This document shows positions 1 to 5,671 of a stretch of 6,164 nucleotides of DNA, piece after piece. Positions within the stretch are counted from its first letter, which is position 1. Each line of letters opens with the position of its first letter. The position numbers were made by a program, and so were the translations under genes. Under the pieces are notes generated by a model that searched no databases, was not told the origin of the DNA, and saw only the letters and a list, made by a program, of their open reading frames with translations. Origin of the DNA: an uncultured Lachnospiraceae bacterium (GTDB taxonomy: Bacteria > Bacillota > Clostridia > Lachnospirales > Lachnospiraceae); assembly GCA_910578845.1 (NCBI GenBank), contig CAJTSL010000102.1:1-6164 (forward strand), written 5' to 3'.

Positions 1-307
1 CCTCAATACCGCTTCCACTGGTATAATAATGCCCGCTCTTTGTCTCATATCTTCCGCTTCCGTTCTTGTGCAGACGGCTCGTTTCCTTAACCGGACGTGA
101 GAGGTATGCAATCCTCCGCTCCACATCCGAAAGTTTCCCCATGACCTCCCGGAGTTCTGACTGGAGGAAAAGCTGCTGCCCGTCCTCATAGTTGATATGT
201 AATCCACTCAGATCATCATAATCTTCATAAGTGGAAAGTTTTAATATGCCCCTGATGCTCAAATTCAGGTTTTGGGCTTCCTTCAATAATAGGTTTAAAT
301 CTGCCAT
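1..307 (-). CDS. DUF5348-like protein, N-terminal part (cut by window edge)
   Basis: An open frame of 102 codons runs from ATG at 307-305 to the window edge with no stop, so the C-terminus is missing. AAGGAG at 320-315 lies 7 nt before the ATG and supports this start. The protein begins MADLNLLLKEAQNL and has an acidic stretch (STYEDYDDLSGLHINYEDG, residues 26-44). A helical segment follows (about 50-72, REVMGKLSDVERRIAYLSRP). The end has the pattern LHKNGSGRYE, then YYTSGSGIE, which I recognise as the conserved core of DUF5348, a short domain of unknown function common in Firmicute plasmids, conjugative elements and other mobile regions. No catalytic motif, signal peptide or membrane segment is visible. 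The gene is preceded by a long leader hairpin and repeat-rich DNA, which fits an accessory region. The family call rests on memory of the motif and was not searched; the reading frame itself is secure. Confidence 0.75.
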   Translation of the reverse strand, partial: MADLNLLLKEAQNLNLSIRGILKLSTYEDYDDLSGLHINYEDGQQLFLQSELREVMGKLSDVERRIAYLSRPVKETSRLHKNGSGRYETKSGHYYTSGSGIE

Positions 308-342
308 AAATTTTCTCCTTCTCATAGGCGTTTATCTCTGTT

Positions 343-411
343 AAAATAAATAGGACTAAACCAGCTATGCAGATACGGCGCTTGTCCGATGCAAAAGCTG
401 ATTTAGTCCTA
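343..411 (-). terminator. Leader hairpin with T-rich tail: candidate attenuator or small inverted-repeat element
   Basis: Two 16-nt arms, 411-396 and 366-351, pair with one G-T wobble (TAGGACTAAATCAGCT against AGCTGGTTTAGTCCTA). They enclose a 29-nt loop, in which a short CGG/CCG pairing may extend the structure. Read on the minus strand, the second arm is followed at once by TTTATTTT (350-343), as in an intrinsic terminator. The structure sits 36 nt before the DUF5348 start codon, so it would act as an attenuator of that gene. The alternative is a tiny inverted-repeat insertion: the arms are flanked by TA dinucleotides, and a further copy of the arm lies inside the element at 488-650. The long loop lowers confidence in a terminator role. 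Confidence 0.4.
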
Positions 412-553
412 CCTAAACTTCAAATATTAAGTTATCACTCCTTTTTAGGGACACGTTTTACAACACCAAACGGCTTGGTGGTATATTAGTGTCAAGTTGC
501 TTGATTTTCAGTTTTCTGGTTAAAAACAGGCCCGTCTTAATCCAATTTTGCTC

Positions 554-573
554 ATTTTCGACATGTCGAAAAT
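554..573. promoter_or_regulatory. Perfect 20-bp palindrome containing two head-to-head Spo0A-box-like sites
   Basis: ATTTTCGACATGTCGAAAAT is a perfect palindrome. Its core is TTCGACA (557-563) abutting TGTCGAA (564-570), each identical to the 0A box consensus TGTCGAA in one orientation. Perfect symmetry suggests binding of a dimer. It lies inside the small element and about 250 bp upstream of the DUF5348 gene, not at an obvious promoter. It may instead be a structural part of the element, such as a hairpin or a transposase site. Confidence 0.3.
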
Positions 574-594
574 TTTTTCAAAGCAAATTTTTCA

Positions 595-609
595 TAGGAC
601 TAAATCAGC
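595..609. repeat. Third copy of the TAGGACTAAAYCAGC motif
   Basis: TAGGACTAAATCAGC here matches 351-365 with one difference (T for C) and is the exact complement of 397-411. One copy is inside the 163-bp element and two form the hairpin arms outside it. The same 15 bp three times in 260 bp is not expected by chance and points to a shared repeat family or a common protein-binding site. Confidence 0.6.
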
Positions 610-637
610 GGAAACCCTTGATTTTACTGGCTCCTTG

Positions 638-2494
638 CTAACTTGACACTATATTACCATACGCCCCCACTCTCTCATTCGGATATTCCGTCTCGCCCCG
701 TATCGGTTTCGCCCCCTTGCGCAAATACGCCTTCACCTTCTCCCCGTACAGATACAAATCATTCCCTTCCACAATTCCCCATTGCATCAAAAGCGCTGCC
801 GCGCCTGTTACAAACGGTGTGGCAAAAGAAGTGCCGGATACCATCGCATACGAGCCTTCTCTTGTCGGCGCCAAAATGCCAACGCCCGGCGCTACGATAT
901 CCGGTTTAATAAAAGAGCCTTCCGTACGGCTGCCAAGCCTATCCTGATACAAATAGCCACGTCCGGAGAAATCCGCATACGCTTCTAATCCTGACTGATA
1001 AGCTCCCACCGTTATGACTTTTGCCGCTGTAGAAGGAATCGTCAGTGTCACATTCGGGGTCGGCATAACAAAGCGCGTCTGCCCGGAGCGCACCGTTTCC
1101 GAAGGTAAATAGAATGTATAATTGCCTGTCACGGTCTTAATCGGCACAAGCCTAAAAGTCCAGACGCCACTATCAATATAGCTCCTGTCTGCCAACGGCA
1201 GGAAATCAAAATAAATCTCCTGGCTGGTCAGATATGGCGCCGGTTCACCATTGTAGAGAAGGATCCTGGTCTGCTCCAATGTATAAACCTGTTTGCCAGG
1301 TCTGTCCGTATCCACGCTGAATTCTTCTCCTGTAGGAGACAAAAGATGCACGGTATACCGATCTGTATAATCCTTCCATAGCTGCACATTCAGCGCCGTC
1401 TCATAATTCCCGACCACCAACTCTATGCTTGTGATACCGCCAGCATGCCCATCTGCCGTTCTGCCTACGCTCCCTCCGGTATGCCCACCGGAAGCTCCCT
1501 CATTGCCACTGCCTACACAGATTACGTTCCTGCCTATTTCCGAAACATTATCAATAAAACGTTCCAATAGCGAAGTCCCATTATGGGCACCGTATGTATT
1601 CCCGAAGCTCAAATTGATTGCCACCGGTTTTTGAAGCGCTAGGGACTTCCTGACGACATAAGTAAGCGCCCGCATCAGTTCCGTCGTCCTGGGAAAAGAA
1701 TCCGGTCTGGGGGTGCCAAGTTTCACTATGAGAAGTTCACTTTCCGGAGCCACGCCTGCATATACGCCGTCAGACATCATCCCATTCCCGGCGGCAATTC
1801 CCGCTACAGCAGTTCCATGTCCTGACGTATCTATACTTGGCACTAAAAGATTTCCATCTGTTTCAGAGGCAGCATTTAGCGCCTCATTAATCTGTACCTG
1901 CGTGAATTCTACACCGCTCATAAATCCCTGGGGCGGCGCATAATCGTTCTTCCGTTCCATAGGAAGCAGCTCATTTCCTTCTATCACATCCCACACTTGT
2001 TCAGCCTGTAATGTCTGATCCCATAGAAAGCGGATTCTGGTTGTTCCATCCATATTGCGAAAATCACGATTCCGCCAAGAGATGCCAGAATCAATCACTG
2101 CAACCAACACGTCCTTTCCCCGCAAAGAAGCAGCAACCTGGCTGCCCGGCGCTATACACGAAGCGATCTTACCTTGTAAAGTCTCAAAGAAAAGCCTTTT
2201 TGGCTTCTCTATGTATTCTATTTCTTCTACCATAGCAAGCGATTCCACCAATGTTTCCGGTACCGTTAAAATCGCATATCCAGCAATCAGTTCCTCGATC
2301 TGTACAAGCCTTCCCTGTGGCAAATCCAAAAAAGTGGACAATCCCTCTGACAGACTGCCATGATATTTAACAATCAGTTCCCAGGTATTGTCCACGCTTT
2401 CATAACCAATATGCAATTCCAATGATTTGTCCCGTACCTCCGATTCCGTATCTAAGGCAAGGTTCAAAATATTTTCAAATTTCTGAGAATCCAT
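638..2494 (-). CDS. Csp-like S8 family subtilisin protease
   Basis: This 618-residue cytoplasmic-type subtilase begins at ATG 2494, 5 nt behind GGGGAGG (2506-2500). A GTG at 2566 would add 24 residues, but it lacks a good binding site and the family usually begins near MDSQKFENILNLALD. Residues 1 to about 105 resemble the prodomain of clostridial Csp proteases. The catalytic triad is complete: Asp135 (VIDSG), His226 (SGHGT) and Ser556 (GTSFATP), with oxyanion Asn331 (GSGNEG). The 91 residues between Asp and His, and about 225 between Asn and Ser, are far longer than in classical subtilisin. The second gap fits the jelly-roll insertion of the CspB group. There is no signal peptide or membrane segment. 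Csp proteases activate the spore cortex hydrolase SleC during germination in clostridia, but this lone copy, beside a copper operon and without other germination genes in view, has no assigned substrate. The last residues (NIVSS) are encoded by the target-site copy and the end of an inserted element; the earlier end was probably NIPPSRLVL. The family call is firm and the role is open. Confidence 0.93.
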   Translation of the reverse strand: MDSQKFENILNLALDTESEVRDKSLELHIGYESVDNTWELIVKYHGSLSEGLSTFLDLPQGRLVQIEELIAGYAILTVPETLVESLAMVEEIEYIEKPKRLFFETLQGKIASCIAPGSQVAASLRGKDVLVAVIDSGISWRNRDFRNMDGTTRIRFLWDQTLQAEQVWDVIEGNELLPMERKNDYAPPQGFMSGVEFTQVQINEALNAASETDGNLLVPSIDTSGHGTAVAGIAAGNGMMSDGVYAGVAPESELLIVKLGTPRPDSFPRTTELMRALTYVVRKSLALQKPVAINLSFGNTYGAHNGTSLLERFIDNVSEIGRNVICVGSGNEGASGGHTGGSVGRTADGHAGGITSIELVVGNYETALNVQLWKDYTDRYTVHLLSPTGEEFSVDTDRPGKQVYTLEQTRILLYNGEPAPYLTSQEIYFDFLPLADRSYIDSGVWTFRLVPIKTVTGNYTFYLPSETVRSGQTRFVMPTPNVTLTIPSTAAKVITVGAYQSGLEAYADFSGRGYLYQDRLGSRTEGSFIKPDIVAPGVGILAPTREGSYAMVSGTSFATPFVTGAAALLMQWGIVEGNDLYLYGEKVKAYLRKGAKPIRGETEYPNERVGAYGNIVSS

Positions 2495-2594
2495 AACGCC
2501 CTCCCCGCTTATAAAACCACAGTTTGCATTGCCTGCTTCCATCCATCCTACAGTCTCTGGTATCACTTCAAGATTTCTATAAGATTTTTCAAGG

Positions 2595-2666
2595 ATTTCT
2601 CTGCAAAATCTCTACATGATCTCTACAAGAATTGCCACGCAATTCTTGGGACGCTGGCTGCTTAGC
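2595..2666. repeat. Intergenic hairpin repeat, copy 1
   Basis: This is one of two near-identical units between the copper operon and the protease. It differs from copy 2 by an 11-bp insert (acatgatctct, which lies between 2612 and 2624) and a few substitutions. It contains a perfect 10-bp stem with a 3-nt loop (CAAGAATTGC, CAC, GCAATTCTTG; 2626-2648), followed by GGGACGCTGGCTG. It lies in the presumed 5' leader of the protease mRNA. The unit looks like a member of an interspersed, REP-like family, but copy number in the genome cannot be seen here. Confidence 0.75.
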
Positions 2667-2693
2667 AACTTCCACTTCTATAGCTTCAATAAT

Positions 2694-2754
2694 ATTTCTC
2701 TGCAAAATCTCTGCAAGAATTGCTACGCAATTCTTGGGACGCTGGCTGTTAAGC
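2694..2754. repeat. Intergenic hairpin repeat, copy 2
   Basis: This is the second unit, 61 bp, aligned with copy 1 from ATTTCTCTGCAAAATCTCT onward. The hairpin is at 2714-2736 with the same 10-bp stem and a TAC loop. The stem is conserved while only the loop base changes (CAC to TAC), so the structure is intact in both copies. The spacing of about 99 bp between starts suggests a tandem duplication. It begins about 2 nt downstream of the predicted transcription start of the protease gene. Confidence 0.75.
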
Positions 2755-2762
2755 CTGCGTCT

Positions 2763-2771
2763 ATTATAGCA
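2763..2771 (-). promoter_or_regulatory. Extended -10 promoter, probably for the S8 protease
   Basis: On the minus strand TGCTATAAT gives a perfect TATAAT (2768-2763) with the TGn extension (2771-2769). The -35 position (2791-2786, GGATGC) is not consensus, as is usual for extended -10 promoters. Transcription would start near 2756, leaving a leader of about 260 nt that contains both hairpin repeats. A 7-bp inverted repeat, CCTGCGT at 2754-2760 and ACGCAGG at 2777-2783, brackets the -10 element and could be an operator. No other good promoter is visible for the protease within the gap. Confidence 0.5.
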
Positions 2772-2794
2772 TATGAACGCAGGGAGCATCCCAT

Positions 2795-2816
2795 GCGCGA
2801 ACGTTACCGCCCGCGC
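2795..2816 (-). terminator. GUAA-capped hairpin after the copper operon, possible terminator
   Basis: On the minus strand, 2816-2795 forms a 9-bp GC-rich stem (two G-U pairs) closed by a GUAA tetraloop of the stable GNRA type. It lies 36 nt after the copA stop and before the protease promoter, where a terminator would be expected. No U tract follows, so intrinsic termination is not well supported; it could instead stabilise the 3' end of the mRNA. Confidence 0.35.
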
Positions 2817-2851
2817 AACAGGAATCGCTCTAGACTCTCCTTACAAGATCC

Positions 2852-3061
2852 CTAACATATAGAAACGACTTCATAGTCCTTTGCTTCTACGGCTTTTTTC
2901 AGGACGTCATCTGTAATCTCCGCCTGTAGCTTTACTACCGCAGTTCCCTTTTCATGGCTTACATTGGCTTCCGTTACTTCGGACAATTCCTCTAACGCCT
3001 TTTTGACTGCTGCCTCGCAATGCCCACACATCATTCCTTTGATTTCGATTGTCTTTTCCAT
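2852..3061 (-). CDS. copZ: Candidate internal CopZ copper chaperone (69 aa) inside the copA frame
   Basis: ATG at 3061-3059 lies in the copA frame, 9 nt after a perfect AAGGAG (3076-3071). Initiation there would give a 69-residue protein, MEKTIEIKGMMCGHCEAAVK and onward, ending YEVVSIC. This is the normal size of a free CopZ chaperone. It has the usual beta-alpha-beta-beta-alpha-beta pattern and one Cu(I)-binding CxxC (GMMCGHC, Cys12 and Cys15 in this numbering). CopZ carries Cu(I) in the cytoplasm to CopA or to CsoR. Upstream, 3081-3133 has only 6 G/C in 53 bases and reads like a former intergenic spacer. The binding site and start are seen; translation of a separate product is inferred, and the domain may exist only as the CopA C-terminus. 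Confidence 0.55.
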   Translation of the reverse strand: MEKTIEIKGMMCGHCEAAVKKALEELSEVTEANVSHEKGTAVVKLQAEITDDVLKKAVEAKDYEVVSIC

Positions 3062-5641
3062 GTTGTTGTTCTCCTTTTCCTTTATTATATTATTTTGTAA
3101 TATTTTATTTTGTATGACATTGTTTATTTCTTTGTTTTCTGTATTCTGCTCCCTATCTTCTTTCTTATTCTCTTTCTTATCCCTGTCCTCTTTTTTATCC
3201 TCTATTTTATCTCTGTCCTCTTTCTTATTCTCCTTTTTACCTCCATCCGCTTTTTTATCCTCTATTTTATCCCTATCCGCTTTCTCATCTTCTATTTTAT
3301 CTCTGCCCTCTTTCTCATCCTCTATTTTATCCCTGTCCTCTTTCTGCTTCTCTTTCCTATCCTTTCCGGCATTGTACATGCGGAAAAAGTTCAGCCGGAG
3401 CGCATTGCTGACAACGCAGAAACTTGAGAGGCTCATGGCGGCTGCTCCAAACATCGGGTTTAATTTCCATCCAAACATCGGATACCATAATCCGGCGGCA
3501 AGCGGAATCCCAATCACATTATAGAAGAATGCCCAGAAAAGATTCTCATGGATATTGCGCAAAGTCGCCCTACTTAGCCGTATCGCTGCCGGGACGTCAC
3601 TTAAGCGGCTTCTCATCAAGACAATATCCGCCGCGTCAATCGCAATATCTGTCCCCGCCCCTATGGCAATCCCGATATCCGCTCTAGTCAGCGCAGGGGC
3701 ATCATTGATACCGTCACCGACCATAAGCACTGGCGCGCGCTTTTGCAAATCACGGATCACGCTTTCTTTCCCATCCGGCAGAACGCCTGCGATCACTTCG
3801 TCCACGCCTGCCTGCCCGCCGATTGCCCGTGCGGTCCTCTCATTGTCTCCGGTTAACATAACTACTTCTATTCCCATATCGCGTAATTCTCTGACAGCGC
3901 TCGCGCTATCATCTTTGATCACGTCTGCCACTGCGATAATCCCCTGGAATATCCCAGATTTACTGAAAAACAAGGGTGTCTTACCCTCCTCCGCCAAGCG
4001 CTGCGCCAGCGATTCGGCATCTGCCGGTACGGTTGCCTTGTCTTTTATAAAATCAAGGTTCCCACCAGCAAGCTCTTCTTTCTCCCATCTTCCCAGAAGG
4101 CCTTTCCCGGGTATCGCAAGGAATTCTTCTACCGCTTCCGCCGAAACGCCCTTTTCCTGCGCCCGCAGTATTATTGCTTTCGATAACGGATGCTCGCTCT
4201 TTTGTTCAAGCGCATATGCTGTCCGCAACAGTTCTGCTTCGGGGCAATTCCCCACTGGTATCATATCGGTGACTTTTGGCTCTCCGCTCGTGATAGTCCC
4301 TGTTTTATCCAACGCGACAATCTGCATCTTACCAGCAAGTTCCAAAGACTGCGCCGTCTTAAACATGATCCCGTTCTTCGCCCCCATACCGTTTCCTACC
4401 ATAATCGCCACCGGAGTCGCCAATCCCAGCGCACAGGGGCAGCTTATGACCAGAACGGAAATCGCCCTGCCTAGCGCAAAGCCGAAGCTTTCCCCAGCAA
4501 TCATCCATATAATGCCTGTCAATAAGGCAATCGCTATCACTGTGGGCACGAAAATCCCGGACACTTTATCCGCCACTTTCGCAATTGGTGCTTTCGTTGC
4601 TGCCGCGTCAGAGACCATCTGGATAATCTGGGACAAAGTCGTATCTTCTCCGACTCTAGTCGCCTGGCAGCGCAAAAAGCCTGACTGGTTCAATGTCGCA
4701 GCGAAAACGCTATCCCCGCTCTGTTTATCTACCGGGATGCTCTCCCCGGTCAGCGCCGCTTCATTGACCGCGCTGCACCCTTCTACGACAATGCCGTCTA
4801 CCGGGATATTCTCCCCTGGTCTGACCACAAATTCATCACCTTTTAAAACCTGCGTGATCTCCACTTCTGTCTCTTTGCCATCCCTTATGACAACCGCCCG
4901 CTTAGGCGCAAGGCGCATTAACCCTTTCAGTGCGTCCGTTGTTTTCCCTTTCGATCGCGCTTCCAGCATTTTTCCTACCGTAATCAGTGTTAAGATCATC
5001 GCCGCAGACTCAAAGTAAAACTCATCCATATAGCGCATGAGCGTTGCCGCCTCTCCTTTCATCTGCGCATCCGTCATGGCAAACAGCGCATAAACGCTAT
5101 AGACAAAAGAAGCGCCCGCGCCCATTGCCACAAGTGTGTCCATATTCGGCGCACGGTGCCACAAACTATTAAACCCGCTTATAAAGAATCGCTGGTTCAC
5201 GATCATGACTGCAATCGTCAAGAGTAACTGTACCAAGCCAACCGCAATATGGTTCCCCTGGAAAAAAGCAGGCAGACGCCATCCCCACATCATATGTCCC
5301 ATAGAAAAGTACATGAGCGGAAAAAGCAGGCATAATGAAATCAACATTCTCTTTTTCAAGCGTGGCGTTTCTTTATCCGCAAGCATATCCTCATAGGCAG
5401 ATGCGGATGCTGCCACGCTTTTTTCCTCACCAGGCGCTCCGTTTCTTTTCTTCGCCGCTCCATATCCTGCCGCTTCCACTGCCGCAATGACAGATTCCGG
5501 CGATGCGTCACCTTCCACTCCCATGGAATTGGTGAGCAAGCTGACGGAACACCCCGTTACCCCAGGCACAGTCCCTACTGCCTTTTCCACTCTGGCGCTG
5601 CACGCTGCACAGCTCATGCCTGTAACTGTATATTGCTCCAT
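2852..5641 (-). CDS. copA: Cu(I)-exporting P1B-1 ATPase CopA with C-terminal CopZ-like domain
   Basis: This 929-residue protein uses ATP to export Cu(I) across the cytoplasmic membrane. Start ATG 5641 has GGGAAGG at 5656-5650. Domains in order: HMA domain with GMSCAAC (Cys11, Cys14); four helices at about 99-118, 132-150, 168-190 and 208-226; actuator TGES (298-301); helices at about 360-382 and 390-412, the latter with CPC (401-403); phosphorylation Asp445 in DKTGT; HP motif (484-485); GDGIND (642-647); final helices at about 698-718 and 730-748. YN (707-708) and MSLSS (736-740) are the Cu(I)-type signature of helices 7 and 8. A usual CopA would end near 755. Here a charged repeat linker (767-836), an Asn/Ile/Lys-rich segment (837-860) and a second HMA domain with MMCGHC (Cys872, Cys875) follow. 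The gene begins 30 nt after the csoR stop, so the two are co-transcribed. The AT-rich junction and an internal start before residue 861 suggest that separate copA and copZ genes became one frame. The function is near certain; the fusion is read directly from the open frame. Confidence 0.96.
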   Translation of the reverse strand: MEQYTVTGMSCAACSARVEKAVGTVPGVTGCSVSLLTNSMGVEGDASPESVIAAVEAAGYGAAKKRNGAPGEEKSVAASASAYEDMLADKETPRLKKRMLISLCLLFPLMYFSMGHMMWGWRLPAFFQGNHIAVGLVQLLLTIAVMIVNQRFFISGFNSLWHRAPNMDTLVAMGAGASFVYSVYALFAMTDAQMKGEAATLMRYMDEFYFESAAMILTLITVGKMLEARSKGKTTDALKGLMRLAPKRAVVIRDGKETEVEITQVLKGDEFVVRPGENIPVDGIVVEGCSAVNEAALTGESIPVDKQSGDSVFAATLNQSGFLRCQATRVGEDTTLSQIIQMVSDAAATKAPIAKVADKVSGIFVPTVIAIALLTGIIWMIAGESFGFALGRAISVLVISCPCALGLATPVAIMVGNGMGAKNGIMFKTAQSLELAGKMQIVALDKTGTITSGEPKVTDMIPVGNCPEAELLRTAYALEQKSEHPLSKAIILRAQEKGVSAEAVEEFLAIPGKGLLGRWEKEELAGGNLDFIKDKATVPADAESLAQRLAEEGKTPLFFSKSGIFQGIIAVADVIKDDSASAVRELRDMGIEVVMLTGDNERTARAIGGQAGVDEVIAGVLPDGKESVIRDLQKRAPVLMVGDGINDAPALTRADIGIAIGAGTDIAIDAADIVLMRSRLSDVPAAIRLSRATLRNIHENLFWAFFYNVIGIPLAAGLWYPMFGWKLNPMFGAAAMSLSSFCVVSNALRLNFFRMYNAGKDRKEKQKEDRDKIEDEKEGRDKIEDEKADRDKIEDKKADGGKKENKKEDRDKIEDKKEDRDKKENKKEDREQNTENKEINNVIQNKILQNNIIKEKENNNMEKTIEIKGMMCGHCEAAVKKALEELSEVTEANVSHEKGTAVVKLQAEITDDVLKKAVEAKDYEVVSIC
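3059..3076 (-). promoter_or_regulatory. Internal ribosome binding site and start codon for CopZ
   Basis: AAGGAG (3076-3071), spacer AACAACAAC, then ATG (3061-3059), all inside the copA reading frame. Strength and spacing are as good as any start in the window. The encoded ENNN residues before the Met have no obvious structural role, which favours a retained gene start over chance. Confidence 0.6.
3134..3343 (-). repeat. Coding minisatellite: seven 30-bp units (10-residue charged repeats) in CopA
   Basis: The units start at residues 767, 777, 787, 797, 807, 817 and 827 of CopA. Typical forms are KEDRDKIEDE, KADRDKIEDK and KEDRDKKENK; the last unit (KEDREQNTEN) and the fourth (KADGGKKENK) are the most diverged. 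Each unit is 30 bp, so gain or loss of units keeps the frame and only changes linker length. The segment should be a highly charged disordered or single-helix spacer between the pump and its C-terminal HMA domain. The coding strand is almost all purine with some T, and the other strand is pyrimidine-rich, in contrast to the balanced sequence of the ATPase core. An imperfect extra unit precedes it (KDRKEKQ, about 760-766). Confidence 0.9.
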
Positions 5642-5671
5642 ATATATCGCCTTCCCTTTCTTCTCACACTT

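Larger units (their letters stand above)
488..650. mobile_element. MITE-like 163-bp element with 11-bp inverted termini and 5-bp target duplication
   Basis: The ends are perfect 11-bp inverted repeats, AGTGTCAAGTT at 488-498 and its complement at 640-650. They are flanked directly by identical 5-bp sequences, ATATT at 483-487 and 651-655, as expected of a target-site duplication. The interior has no gene. It holds a direct repeat CTTGATTTT (500-508 and 617-625), a 20-bp palindrome (554-573) and a TAGGACTAAATCAGC copy (595-609). The element overlaps the last four codons, including the stop, of the protease gene. Removing the element and one ATATT copy lets the protease frame run 7 more codons to TAA at 460-458. 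Each terminus carries an outward TTGACA, a perfect -35 hexamer. Lacking a transposase, it would need to be moved in trans by an insertion sequence with matching ends; I cannot name the family. It could instead be the remnant of a larger insertion sequence. Confidence 0.6.

Noticed and set aside
464..480. A 6-bp hairpin (CACCAA/TTGGTG) next to the element, as a terminator of the protease
   Set aside because: The stem is short and followed by TTGTAAAA without a U run; it overlaps what appears to be the original 3' end of the protease gene.
2495..2566. A 24-residue N-terminal extension of the protease from GTG 2566
   Set aside because: The ATG at 2494 has GGGGAGG 5 nt upstream and gives the usual family N-terminus; the GTG start has no comparable site.
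2595..2754. The two intergenic repeats as a CRISPR array
   Set aside because: There are only two copies, they differ by an 11-bp insert, and no regular spacer set or cas gene is present.
2589..2789. A 66-codon minus-strand frame in the intergenic gap
   Set aside because: It is made of the two hairpin repeats and part of the promoter, with no protein-like pattern and no ribosome binding site of note.
2837..2842. AAGGAG on the minus strand just after the copA stop, as the start of another gene
   Set aside because: No ATG, GTG or TTG at usable spacing leads to an open frame of meaningful length.
3194..3283. Runs of six A in the CopA linker as a programmed frameshift site
   Set aside because: The codon phase (GAT AAA AAA) does not match the A AAA AAG slippery heptamer, and the zero frame already reaches the CopZ domain.
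2964..3524. A plus-strand frame rich in Ser, Phe and Leu that looks like a membrane protein
   Set aside because: It is the complement of the Lys/Glu/Asp repeats in CopA; the hydrophobicity comes from T/C-rich antisense codons.
3555..5018. A 487-codon plus-strand open frame
   Set aside because: It is antisense to the core of CopA, whose motifs are all intact. The product is low-complexity (Ser/Ala/Ile/Pro-rich), a typical shadow of a GC-balanced gene.
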